From Cafeteria roenbergensis (taxonomy: Eukaryota > Sar > Bigyra > Bicosoecida > Cafeteriaceae): a stretch of DNA of 64,000 nucleotides. Below, one piece after another: positions 13,301 to 23,436 of this stretch; position 1 is the first letter of the stretch, and every line of letters begins with the position of its first letter. The stretch covers positions 372,001-436,000 of the forward strand of contig VLTN01000004.1 of the NCBI GenBank assembly GCA_008330645.1, written 5' to 3'. The notes below the pieces were generated by a model that had not been told where the DNA came from, ran no database searches, and worked only from the letters and a program-made list of their open reading frames with translations. Both the position numbers and the translations under genes were made by a program.

Positions 13301-14689
13301 GCGCCAGGCTCCTTGGCCGTGCCCACACGCGCCCAGGAGGCCCTCCGCCGCATCGAGGGGGCCACGCGCATGGCCCGCGCTGCGGCGGGCCTGCCAGCCG
13401 ACCCCGCTGCCGCCGGGGCCCCAGGCGGCGCGGCCAAGCCGGGGCCTGGTGGCGCCACAGAGGCCCAGCCGCAGGGCCACGCCCGCCCCGGCAGCGGCAA
13501 GCCCCCTCCGCCCCCCGGCGCGCCGGCGCGGTCGAGGCCCCATTCCGCCCACCGGTGGCGCCCCGTGGCGGGCGCGCCACTCCTCACCGGCGGCCTGAGG
13601 CTCACGCTCGCGTCGAGTGCGCCCTCCACGGGGCGCGGCCAGCGCTTCGCGCCGGACCGCCCCGCCGGCGCCCCCAGCGTGGCTTCCGGGCGGGTGTCGC
13701 CGCGAAGCCCCGCCTCGGGCGCCTCCCCGGGCGATGCCCCGGCGACGCCCTCCGTGACCGCTCCCAGCGCCCCGCCATCGCCCTCCACGGCCGCCCCGCC
13801 GGCCGCTGCGTCTGGGGCCCCGCCGCTCACGGGCGCGGCATCGTCGGCCTCCTCCCCCGGCAGCCCTGTCGAGGGGCTGCCGCCCGTCGCCGACAGCCGC
13901 GCCTTGCACTCGTCGCGGACGGACTCAAGCCGAGTCGAGACGGTGCTTGCCCGGGTCAGCGTGCGCGTGGTGAGCGAGACGGGGGCTGACGCGACCATGG
14001 AGGCAATGCAAGCGCGGCTGGCCACAGGGGGCGGCGAGGGCCCTCGGGCGGCGCCGCGGGCGGTGCTGCCTCCGGGGTACGCCCTCAAGCTCGTGGCCTA
14101 CGACCCTGCGTCCGCCATGTCCTCGTCGGTCGTGGCGCAGGGCCCCGACTGTTTCATCCTGCTGGCAACCAGCGCCCTGGTGCAGCGGGCCTCCGTGGAG
14201 GCGGCGGCAGCAGCTGCAGACCAAGGCAGCGACGCCGCGGCGGAGGCCGCAGCAGAGGCGCTGGCCTGCAGGGCGCTGCAAGCCCTGGTGGCTGCCGCCG
14301 CTGAAAGCAGCGGCACTGGCGTGCCCGCTTGGCTCCTCCTCCGCTTGCTGATGGCAACCGAGGGCGCGGGCGCCGCTGCCGCCGCCTGGATCGCGGAGGC
14401 GCAGCGAAGCGCTGGCGAGGACGAGGGCGTGGCCGACGGGCATGCTCTGGAGGCCGCTTGCAGGGCGGTGGGCCGGTTCGCCGTCCGCCTGCTGCGCGTG
14501 GTGGACTGCCGCGGCAGACTCAGCAGCGCCCGCGCCGAGGAGGTTGCGGCTGCGCCGAGCGGCGCCAAGGCCGTGCCGGCAGCAGACACGCCGGCAGAGG
14601 CCGCCAAGCGTGCGGCGTGCTCCTTCGAGCTTGAGATGCCGACTGCCGAGGAGCTGCATCAGGCAGCCAGCGACGCCCGCCTCCTCTGA
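1..14689 (+). CDS. Giant modular, mostly disordered protein; N-terminus lies outside the window
   Basis: The frame is open from base 2 to the TGA at 14687-14689: at least 4,895 codons with no intron. No Met start is needed inside the window, so the real start is upstream. I recognise no catalytic domain. Most of the protein is Ala/Gly/Ser/Pro/Arg-rich and probably disordered, with polyglycine near 4905-4940, a Gly-Ala run near 3240-3275, an Asp-Ala tract at 10318-10364 and a cluster of S-R-[L/I]-G-S motifs near 10010-10190. Ordered islands recur: hydrophobic strands ending in an aromatic plus x-P-x-[S/G]-like turn, followed by an L-[S/T]-x-x-x helix start (near 205, 6043, 6815-7030, 11250, 12910 and 14095). 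They look like diverged copies of one beta-rich module. A scaffold or cytoskeletal role is a guess. Certain as a gene, unknown in function. Confidence 0.88.
9990..10195 (+). repeat. Five-fold S-R-[L/I]-G-S motif cluster inside the giant gene
   Basis: About 60 residues encode five spaced copies of S-R-L-G-S or S-R-I-G-S with variable Ser/Thr-rich spacers. The spacers differ, so the short motif itself seems to be what is kept. It resembles a cluster of basophilic-kinase or short linear binding motifs. The binding partner is unknown. Confidence 0.6.
10318..10364 (+). repeat. GACGCG hexanucleotide repeat coding for Asp-Ala
   Basis: In-frame tandem GCGGAC/GACGCG units encode alternating Asp and Ala in the giant protein. 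The same hexamer is expanded in the HECT gene at 59542-59690. Hexamer units keep the frame, so length changes would be tolerated. Confidence 0.85.
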
Positions 14690-14947
14690 GTCCGTGGCCC
14701 ACACCCTGCGTTGTGTTGTTGTGGTTGGGTTCGTTTTTGCGTGCTTGTGTGCGCGCGCGTGTGCTGCGCGTGACACAAGCGGGACAATGGCACTCGCGCC
14801 CTGCCCCTCCGTGCGCTGAACGCGGCGCCGGAGCCCACATTTGCAGGGCAGCGCCACGCTTCCCGGGCGGCAGAGACCCTCGCCGGCCGCGTCGGCCCGC
14901 CGCCTCAAATGCACGCTTGCGTGCGCCTGCCTCGCCGCCGCGAGGTC
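14690..14947 (+). other. Spacer with a G/T-rich 3' flank after the giant gene
   Basis: The first 80 bases after the stop are unusually rich in T and G (runs of TGTG, TTGTTGTGG and GTGTGCGCGCG) compared with the C/G-rich surroundings. This looks like the 3' UTR or a downstream polyadenylation element. The remainder is the leader of the next gene. No RNA gene was seen. Confidence 0.4.
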
Positions 14948-17474
14948 ATGGCTGCACTGGCCCGCGCAGCCTTCACTGGCACGGCTCTTGTCCTGCTTGC
15001 CAGGGGCGCGGCTGCAGCTCAGATCGCGCGCCAAGATTCGATTGCTCCCGATTTTGCTGCGAGCGTCACGTTCCAGGTGAGCCGCGCTGGCCCAGCCGGC
15101 CGCTTCGCCGCGCGCTCCGACTCCTCAGCCTGCCGGGGCCACCCCTCTTCCCCGACGTGGCAACGGGAAGATGCCGCCGAGCGAGCGCAAGGGACGCTCT
15201 TGCGCCGGCTGACCCGTGAACGCAGTTGCACAACCGCCTGGCTCCACGCAGACGCACTCGTACAACGACCTGGGCCTGTGGCCCCAGATGCTCCGAAAGG
15301 GCACGACAATCTGGACCAAGCTCGATCCGCACTGGCTGCCGGCGGAGCAGTGCGCAACGCAGACGCGCGTCGACAACCGCACCGACCCTCGCGGCTGCTT
15401 CGTGCTCTCCCACGACACGCCGGATGTCGGGCGGAGGCAGTACAACTCGACCGACGACGTAGCGCGCATCTTGGCATCGCCCGCGCTGCGCGCTTTCTTT
15501 GCGGACCCCGACCCGCAGCGCAAGCGGCGCGTGGCGATGTGCTTCAAGAGCTCGCCCGGCCGGTGCGACGCGACCGCCGCCTCGGCGGGATGGCGCTCGC
15601 TCGTGACCGACACGCTCGCCAAGCTGAAGCGGTCCATCGACCAGCACGGGCTGAACGTGGAGGTGCTGCTGGACGGGGACGCAGCGCCCAACCTGCCGTG
15701 CCTGGCGCAGCTGTGGCGGCCGCACAACTCCACATACATCTCGGGCGGCGACCCGGCGGGGGCATTCTTCAGCGACAGCAACGTCACGGCGGCGTGGGAC
15801 CGGTTCCTCGTGCTGAACGAGCAGCAGCTGGTCTTCCCCGTCGCCGCCGCCCTGTCGTGGGGCAAGTTTGCCGGGCAGGAGCAGTACCCGTTCCTGGTCT
15901 GGGAGCCCTCGGACCAGCCCACCATCGAGTCACTCATCGACACGTACTTTTCCGTGGGGAAGCCCCACCTCCCCGCCGGCATGCGCTTCGCCATCAACGT
16001 GGACCCGGTCCAGCTGCGGGTGTACGCGGCTTCGCGAACCGGCACCGCGTGGTCCGCGAACGTGCTCCCCGCGCTCAGCGCCCCGCCCATGGCCGTGACC
16101 GTGCGCTCCCCGGCGCAGCCCCCCGCAGCGCCCTCTCCCACGCCGCTCCCGATGCCCGAGGCGCCAGGCATGCCTGCCAGCGGACAGACGGTTCTGACGT
16201 TTGCGGCGGCCGGGACGCCGCCGACGGCAGTCTTCTCCGCGAACGAGGCTGCCGCCCTGGGCTCTCCGGGGGCGCCGTTTGCGGCCGCGACTGACCTCCC
16301 CGCCGACCCGTCGTGGGCTGACCAGGGCGCGGCCGCTGCGGCATCGGCCGCCTCCGTGATGCAGCGCGGCCAGGGCTCGCCGGACACCGTGTGCCTCGGA
16401 GGGCCCGCCAGCGCGGGAGGGGGCGTCGCCGCGCTCACCTGCTTTGCTGTGGCTCCGGCGCCCGCTGGAGGCGGCTCCGCGTCGCTGGAGCCTGCGTCGC
16501 AGATGCTGGCGCAGCTTCCGGCCGGGGCTGCCACGAGCGTCCTCTCAGTCCGGGCCGTGCCCTGCCGAGCGGTCGCGTCTGCCGCCGAGGGCGTGGGCGA
16601 CGCTGCCGCCCCCTGCGGTGTTGCGCTTGCGGCTCTGCCGAGCTCGCTGGCCGCGCGCGCGTGGGGCTGCGCTGCGCGAGACCTCGCCGCAGACTGGAGC
16701 GGGGTGGGCGTGGCAGCGCTGCTCGCCAACGGGTCAGTCGCCGCGACGGCCTGCGCGTCCCTGGAGGGCGGAGTGGCGCCGGCAGCCGGCGCCGGCACCA
16801 CGGGTGGCGTGGCCGTCGCGCTGGCCTGCGAGCCTGGCGGCAGTTGCTCCACCGCCCTTGGCGGGGCTGTGGTGGCGACGGGCGGGAAGGTGTTCGCTGC
16901 AGAGCTGCGCGTGACGCCGGATGGCGTGCAGCTGGGCGGAGGCGGGGCCGGGGCCGCGGCCCTGCTCCAGACTCACGTCGGCTCTGGCGCGGACGTTGCC
17001 GCCGCGTGGGCGCCTGTGGGGGGCGGCCGCTGGGGCGTCCTCGTGGCCGATGTGCACACGGACGGGTTTTGCCAGAACAGCGAGGTCCACAACAAGCAGC
17101 CGGTGCCGTCAACGTGCCAGCTGGCGCAAGTCGGACTGTCGTCCACGCCGTCCGTGCTCAACTACAACACAGCGCCGTTCGACGCCTGGGCGGCGCAGGC
17201 CCGCGGGCAGGACGCGACTGGCAGGATGCAGACACCGTGCAGCAACAGCGTGCTGGCAGGCGCGCTCGGCATGGGAGGCAAGCCCCACGCCAGCATCGCG
17301 GTGGGCCGGGCCGCGCCGGCCAGGGGCGACGCGCCAGGGATGGCCGCGGCCATTGTAGTGGCCCATCAGGGCCTTCCGGCGGGCTCAAAGGACACAGGAG
17401 GGTGTGGAATCGCGCGGCAGATGGACGGGGTTGTCGTCGACGGCTTCGCGCTGCCGCCGACGGCCTTCGAGTAG
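14948..17474 (+). CDS. Secreted PLC-like / GDPD-like phosphodiesterase
   Basis: Two exons, 14948-15076 and 15252-17474, joined by a phase-0 intron (donor GTGAGC, acceptor CACGCAG), give 783 residues. The start chosen gives a clean signal peptide (M-A-A-L-A-R..., hydrophobic core, Ala-rich cleavage region). An ATG at 14909 would add 13 residues. Exon 2 opens with T-H-S-Y-N-D, then K-L-D-P-H-W and later L-S-H-D, which follow the H...ND / E-x-D / H-D order of the TIM-barrel PLC/GDPD superfamily. Where GDPDs have Glu-x-Asp, this protein has Lys-Leu-Asp, so the usual metal-binding Glu is absent and it may be PLC-like rather than a true GDPD. After about residue 320 comes an Ala/Pro/Gly-rich linker and a Cys-containing C-terminal region I do not recognise. 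Probably extracellular or in the secretory path. Substrate unknown. Confidence 0.72.
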
Positions 17475-17946
17475 CCGTGGCCGGCGTGCGTGCGCGACGC
17501 TGTCAGAGTATTCAGGCGCTGCCGCTGGCGGGCGCCCCCCCCCGCCCCCGCAAAAACGACGGCTGCCTGCTCAACACGCCAGCGGGCAAGGCCACTCACT
17601 GGTATTGTGGCGGGGGCGGGGTGTTGGCTGCACGCACGCAAGCGGCTTTGCACATCGCAACGCTCCGCGGTGCGCCCGGGGGGGGTGCCGGCCGGCCTGC
17701 GCGCCCGCACAACACGCAGCCAGTTGCGTCCTTTGGCGGAGGCGAGCACGCGCGGGCAAAGTAGGTCGGAGAAACAGCGCCGCATGGGCCCCGTTCCGGC
17801 CCGGTCGCGCGTCTGCAACTGCCCGCCGCAAATTCACTCGGCTCTGCCAGCAGATCGACTGCACAAAAAGGGGGTCAAGTGCGCTTCCGGCGCCAGGCCG
17901 GAAAGCGCCCCTGCGCGCGCGGCACTCCTCTCGGGCGGCTGGAGGG
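17475..17946 (+). other. 472-bp spacer between the PLC-like gene and XRN2
   Basis: It contains long C and G homopolymer-like runs (near 17530 and 17680) and, about 115 bp before the XRN2 start, an A/T-containing GCCGCAAATTCAC segment near 17825-17838 that stands out from the GC-rich background. It presumably holds the 3' UTR of the upstream gene and the XRN2 promoter. No tRNA or other RNA gene was recognised. Confidence 0.35.
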
Positions 17947-20900
17947 ATGGGCGTGCCAGCATTCTTCCGATGGCTCGTCAAGAAGTACCCGCGCATCTTG
18001 ACTGACATGTTCGAGGAGGAGCCCGCGTCCGTGGGAGGCGTCTCGGTGCCGGTGGACTTGACGCAGGCCAACCCCAACGGCGTCGAGTTTGACAACCTGT
18101 ACCTCGATATGAACGGCATCATCCACCCGTGCGTGCACCCGGAAGACGTCCCGGCCCCCGAGACCGAGGACGAGATGTTTGCCAACATCTGCCTTTACAT
18201 CGACCGCCTCATGGCGGTGGTGCGCCCCCGCAAGGTGCTGTACATGGCCATCGACGGTGTCGCGCCGCGCGCGAAGATGAACCAGCAGCGCTCCCGCCGC
18301 TTCAAGGCGGCCAAGGAGATCGCGGAGCAGGAGGACGTCGAGGAGGACCTGCGTCGCGAGATGGTGGAGCGCGGCCACAAGTTCAGCAAGGGCGGCTCCA
18401 AGAAGAAGGTGTTCGACCACAACGTCATCACGCCGGGAACCACCTTCATGTCCCGTCTGGCGGACCGGCTGCGGCACTACGTGCACCAGCGCCTCTCGCT
18501 GCACCCGGGCTGGCGCGGGCTCAAGGTGATCCTCAGCGACGCCTCCGTCCCCGGCGAGGGAGAGCACAAGATCATGGAGTTCGTGCGGGCGCAGCGCGCG
18601 CAGCCGGGGTACGACCCCGACACCTGCCACGTCCTCCACGGCCTGGACGCCGACCTCATCATGCTGGGGCTCGCCACGCACGAGGCGCACTTCCACATCC
18701 TCAGAGAGGTCATGGAGACGCGCCGCAAGGGCGGCCGCGGCCCCCCGCCCGCCCCCGTCAAGATCTTCCGCGACGGCGACGCTGGTGTGCCCATGAAACC
18801 GCTGCAGCTGCTCAAGCTGAGCGTGCTCCGGGAGTACCTCTACATGGAGTTCGCCGGCCTCGGCGCCCCCGCGGCCCTGCCCTTCCCCTTCGACCTGGAG
18901 CGCGTGATCGACGACTTTGTGTTCATGTGCTTCTTCGTCGGAAACGACTTCCTGCCGCACCTGCCCTCGCTGGACATCCGCGAGGGTGCGCTAGACCTCA
19001 TTCTCTCCCTGTACAAGCAGCTCTTGCCGGCCCTGGACGGGTACCTCACCTGCAGCGGGGACGTGGCGCTTGAGCGCGTGGACGTGCTGCTCGCCCGCAT
19101 CGGCGTGGTGGAGGATCGCATCTTCCTCATGCGCAAGGAGCGAGAGATGGTCGACAAGCAGGACCGCGCCCGCAAGGAGGCGCAGGGCTACGGCGGGGGC
19201 AGAGGCGGGGGTGGGGGCGCAGGGGCCGGCGGTGGCCGGGGCCGGGGCCGGGGCCGGGGTGGCGGCGCTGGCGCCGGCGGTGGGCGCGCGCCGGGAATCC
19301 TGGGCATGGCCCCCGAGAAGGCAGGCGCAAGAGGGGCGCAGGCCTTTGCTGCAGCCGCGGATGCCGGGCAGATGGACCTGGTGTCACTCGACGCCAAGCC
19401 CATGGGTCAGACGGCCGGCCGCCCGGGCGGCCTCGCAGGTGCAGCTGCCTCGGCCAAGGCCTGGCAGGAGTCACGCGCAGCAGCGGCAGCCGCCCGCAGC
19501 AGCAGCAACAAGAGCGCCGCTGCTGCGCTGCGCAGCAAGCTGTTTGGGAAGTCCCCAAAGCGCGCTCGCGACGACGGCGAATCGGCCGCAGCCGGGGGCG
19601 ACGCGCCCCACGGCGCGGGCGACGACTCCGCGGAACCCGAAGCCGATGCCGGCGCGACGGGGCCCGGGAGCGACGACGAGCGCGATGCAAAGCGTCCCAA
19701 GGCAGAGGTGGACATCAAGGTCGAGGAAGGTACCGAAGACGACGACGACGTCGACGGGAAAGCCGACGAGGAGGCTGCGGCAGACGGCGACGACGCTGGT
19801 GCGGACGAGGCCGACGGGGCGGTTGCTGGCGGAGAGGGTGGCGACGAGGCCGAGGAGGAGGAGGAGGAGGAAGAGGAGGAGGACGACGAGGACGACGAGG
19901 ACGACGACGAGGAGGACGAGATGGACGATGAGACGCGCCTTGCCCTTGAGGCGTCGGCGGGCGAGCTCAAGGAAGCCGTCAAGGCGGAGCTCAAGGCCAG
20001 GCGGGAGCTGGACGAGGCCCCCGACCCGGTGCGGTTCGGCGAAGAGGGGGCCAAGGACCGGTACTACATTTCCAAGTTCGGGGAGGAGCGCGGCCGGGAC
20101 CCGGCATTCCGGGACAGCGTGCAGCGGGCCTACGTGGAGGGCCTGCTCTGGGTGTTCCACTACTACTACCGCGGCGTGGCGTCCTGGCGCTGGTACTACC
20201 CCCAGCACTACGCGCCGTTCGCGTCCGACCTCGTGGACGTGGCCAAGTACAAGGTGGACAAGTGGGAGCTGGGGACGCCGTTCCGGCCCATGGAGCAGCT
20301 TATGGGTGTGCTCCCCCCCCGCTCCTCCCACGCGCTCCCCGCCGCTTGCCACGCGCTCATGACGGAGCCGTCGTCCTCTGTCATCGACTTCTACCCTCGC
20401 ACCTTCGCGGAGGACCCCAACGGACACCGCTTCGCCTGGCAGTTCGTCGCGCTTCTGCCCTTTGTGGACGAGAAGCGCCTCGTCGACGCCGTGGCGTCTG
20501 TGGAGCACACCTTCACCGACGAGGAGAAGCGCCGCAACAGGCACGGCCTCTCCCTCGTCTTCTGCCACAGCACGCACCGCCTGGCCAAGATTGCCGCGCC
20601 GCTCGTGCCCAAGCTCGGCGACCCCGTGCCCAGCGCCGAAGAGGCTGCGGAGGACGCCGCCGAGGAGGAGGCTGACATTGCCGCCGCTGCCGCCGCGGCC
20701 GTCGGCAGCGCTGCCGCGTCCAGCCGGGGCGCCAAGCCTGGCAAGCGGGTCGTCACGTTCGCCTGCCCGGATACGGACGCCGACGGCCGCGGCATGGCCG
20801 GCATCCTTCTCCGCGACTACGCCGCAGTTGCCGTGGAGGACACGGTCACGCCTCCAAAGGGCGCCCGCGCGGACGTGGTGCTCAACAACCAGGCTGTCAG

Positions 20901-21446
20901 CGCGCGCATGGAGCTGCCCCCCGCCGGCCCCCACCTCTCCAAGCTGCTGGAGGGCGCGCACCTTCCCCCTCGCGAGCTGGGCCCGGGCGAGCGACCGGCC
21001 CGTGCCCCGCGAATGGGCCGGTTCCACTGGCTGAACGTAAGCAAGCTGGCGGACATGAGCTCTCTCTCCACGCAGCAGGAGTCACACGCCATCACGGCGT
21101 CGCACATGCGAGGCACGGCGCTGGGCAACATGGGGGCCATGCTGGGCGGCCACGGAGCGCCCAGGGGCGGGCCGGGCGCTTGGCAGCAGCCGCAGCACTT
21201 TGGGCCTCGTCCCGGCGGCAGGGGGGGCTACGGCCACCCCAGGCCAGGCGGCCCACGGGGCTACGGCCACAACCAGCACCAGCAGTGGGGCGGGCCTGGC
21301 TACGGGCAGGGAGCCCCCCCCGGTCATTTTGGCCGTGGCGCTCCCCGCCCGCCCTTTGGCGGGGGCTACGCCCCTCCCCGCGGCGGCGGCGGAGGCGGAG
21401 GCCACCCCAGGGGGCCGCCGATGCACGGCGGCGGGTGGGGCGGACC

Positions 21447-21487
<41 letters not shown>

Positions 21488-21768
21488 GCGGGTGGGGACA
21501 CCCGGGGCCGCGGGGGCCGCCGCAGCCCGCCGGCTGGGGCGTGCAGCAGCCCGCGCAGGCCTGGGGACATGCGCGAGGCGGCCCCGGAGGCGCTGCGCCA
21601 CGGCCGCAGGCACCCGCGGGTGGCGGCCCGCGGCCCCGCATGGCGGACCTTGCGGCCGCTTTCATGGGGGGCGGGGCGCTCGGTGGAAGTACGGCTGCAC
21701 CCGCACCGGCGCCGGCCCCGGGAGGCAGGTTTAGCTTCAAGGACCTGGCCACGCAGCGACGTCGCTAG
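17947..21768 (+). CDS. XRN2: Nuclear 5'-3' exoribonuclease XRN2/Rat1
   Basis: Intronless, 1,273 residues. The start is fixed by the family N-terminus M-G-V-P-A-F-F-R-W-L. The catalytic core is complete: L-Y-L-D-M-N-G-I-I-H-P, the A-I-D-G-V-A-P-R-A-K-M block with the Arg/Gln-rich R-S-R-R-F, P-G-E-G-E-H-K, L-D-A-D-L-I-M-L and F-V-G-N-D-F-L-P-H-L-P. The XRN2-type insert after the first strand (PVDLTQANPNGVEFDNL) and the W-R-W-Y-Y-P-x-H-Y-A-P-F-A-S block place it with nuclear XRN2/Rat1 rather than XRN1. It should degrade 5'-monophosphate RNA and act in termination torpedo and rRNA processing. Oddities: the CCHC zinc knuckle of animal and plant homologues is missing; a Gly/Arg stretch (about residues 414-452) and an acidic tract (about 578-662) are inserted; the tail (about 1060-1250) is Gly/Pro/Arg/Tyr-rich with polyglutamine. 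Confidence 0.97.
21449..21487 (+). repeat. CAG repeat coding polyglutamine in the XRN2 tail
   Basis: Twelve or so consecutive CAG codons lie within the Gly/Pro-rich C-terminal tail. A pure CAG run is prone to slippage and is absent from well-known XRN2 proteins. Confidence 0.9.
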
Positions 21769-22209
21769 GCGAGCGGTGCGCCCCGACAAGCTGCGGCGAC
21801 GCTCGTGACTCGCGGGACGCTGCCAATGATATCTGTCTCTGTGCTCCCTTTCGTGTCGATGTTGCGTGTTCGAAGTCTGCGTGTCGGCGTGCATTCGGCC
21901 ATCGAAGCGCGTGGCAACGCAGCGTGCGGGCCGAGGAGCGCAGTCCGCCCCCGCAAACTGCGCTCGCAACCCCCCCCCCTCCCCAAAGACACACATGAAT
22001 ACATACAAGCACCGCGCACATGCGCAAGTTTGCCGCGCGCGCGGCCCACGGACATCCCCGCGACGCCGCATCTCGTGGTTTCAATGCGGGCAGAGCTGCT
22101 GCAACGCCTCGGCCCGTGATCTCATCGCGCGTCGCGACGGCGCCCACAGCGCTTGGGCCCCGGTCCTCGCGCGCTCCTCTCGCAGCCACTTGGCTGCTTG
22201 CTCGGCCTG
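21769..22209 (+). other. 441-bp spacer downstream of XRN2
   Basis: The first 120 bases are T/G-rich (TGATATCTGTCTCTGTGC..., GTTGCGTGTTCG) and probably hold the XRN2 3' end. A C-run sits near 21970. The rest is the leader of the next + strand gene. No RNA gene seen. Confidence 0.35.
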
Positions 22210-23436
22210 ATGTCCTGCTGTGGCAAGCGGGGCTGCGGGCCCTCGGGGCCGGCGGCTGGCCTGGCGTGCAACGCGCAGGCGAGCCCGTTCGCTGGGGCCG
22301 GAGTAGCCCCGCCCAGCCCGGGGCGTCGCAACGTTGGTCGGCGGCACAGAGGCAGCGTTGACATGCCGCGCGCCGGCAGACTGCCGGGCTCGCCAGACAG
22401 GGGCTCCGTAATCTCGAAGTTGACCGCTCGCAAGCGCGGCGAGACGGACCTGCCGCTCGCCTTCACCGGCTCTGTGGACATCATCAAGTACACCATGCTG
22501 CATTTCGAGGAATCGTGGTCGCTGATGGTGAGGTACACCTTGTACCACGCAATGCCGTCGGCGATGCTTCATCGGGCTTCCGTCACTCGCAGAGCTGCGC
22601 ACGCCGCGGATCTCTCCGACGCCAAGCGCAGCAAGCTGCAGGAGCGCAGCATGCTGACGCGCTACAAGGTCTACAACTTCCAGCCGCTTTCGGCCGCTGT
22701 GGCGAGCAAGCAGTCGGACGAGCGGGCGATCAGCGCCTTCGCCGGCGACCAGCGCGTCGCCGGTCGCCGCGACCCGCTCACGCCCGACGCAGCCGCCGCG
22801 ATGGTCACGTACACCCAGATCCACCCGTGGACCGCGCGCCACCACGCCCCCCGGGGCGGATCCGCGTCGGCCTCTTGCACTTCTGAGGACCTTGCGCCGT
22901 TCCTGTCGGAGCACACTGCCGCGCGCCTGGGCATGACGCCCAAGCAGGTGGCCATCGCCCGCTCATCCCCGGCCTTCACGTCGGCCAGTGCGGGCGGCCG
23001 CAGCGGTGCCTCCCCCGGCGACCTGCTAGAGCTCAACCTCCCCCCCGCGTCGGGAGGCAATGCCTCGGGGGCGGCGCCGCGCACCGGCCGCGCGGCCGCC
23101 ATGGGACGCTCCCGGAGCGTGGTTGAGCTCGGAAACGGGGCCAAGGCCGCTGCCTCCGCTGCCCCCGCGTCCGTTGGCAAGGGCGCCCCGCGGGGAAGCG
23201 ACTCGCCAGCCTCGGCAAGCGCCGCTGCCGGCGGCCCTGTCGGCCTCGCTCCCCCCGTCTCGCCACTCGTGGCCGTGAAGGGGCGCGGCCCCGTGGCTGC
23301 TGTGGGCGGCGCCGGCTCGGCGACGGGCTTTGCGTCCTCCCCGCAGGGTGGCACCGGCGCGGGCAAGACTCGCAGCCGGTCTGTGGCCTTCCTCCCCGAG
23401 GTTGACGCTGGCTGCGGCAGCACCGGCGCCTCGTGA
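22210..23436 (+). CDS. Unrecognised Ala/Gly/Ser-rich protein with a Cys-Cys N-terminus
   Basis: ATG at 22210 gives 408 residues beginning M-S-C-C-G-K-R-G-C. The adjacent Cys residues near the N-terminus could be palmitoylated, but there is no second Gly for myristoylation. The middle (about residues 70-220) has ordinary, ordered-looking composition, with segments such as L-A-F-T-G-S-V-D-I-I-K-Y and T-R-Y-K-V-Y-N-F. The C-terminal half is low complexity with two R-S-R-S-V motifs. A possible in-frame 60-nt intron (22533-22592, donor GTACAC, acceptor CTCGCAG) would remove 20 residues; the ORF is open either way, so I leave it unspliced. No family recognised. Confidence 0.6.
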   Translation: MSCCGKRGCGPSGPAAGLACNAQASPFAGAGVAPPSPGRRNVGRRHRGSVDMPRAGRLPGSPDRGSVISKLTARKRGETDLPLAFTGSVDIIKYTMLHFEESWSLMVRYTLYHAMPSAMLHRASVTRRAAHAADLSDAKRSKLQERSMLTRYKVYNFQPLSAAVASKQSDERAISAFAGDQRVAGRRDPLTPDAAAAMVTYTQIHPWTARHHAPRGGSASASCTSEDLAPFLSEHTAARLGMTPKQVAIARSSPAFTSASAGGRSGASPGDLLELNLPPASGGNASGAAPRTGRAAAMGRSRSVVELGNGAKAAASAAPASVGKGAPRGSDSPASASAAAGGPVGLAPPVSPLVAVKGRGPVAAVGGAGSATGFASSPQGGTGAGKTRSRSVAFLPEVDAGCGSTGAS

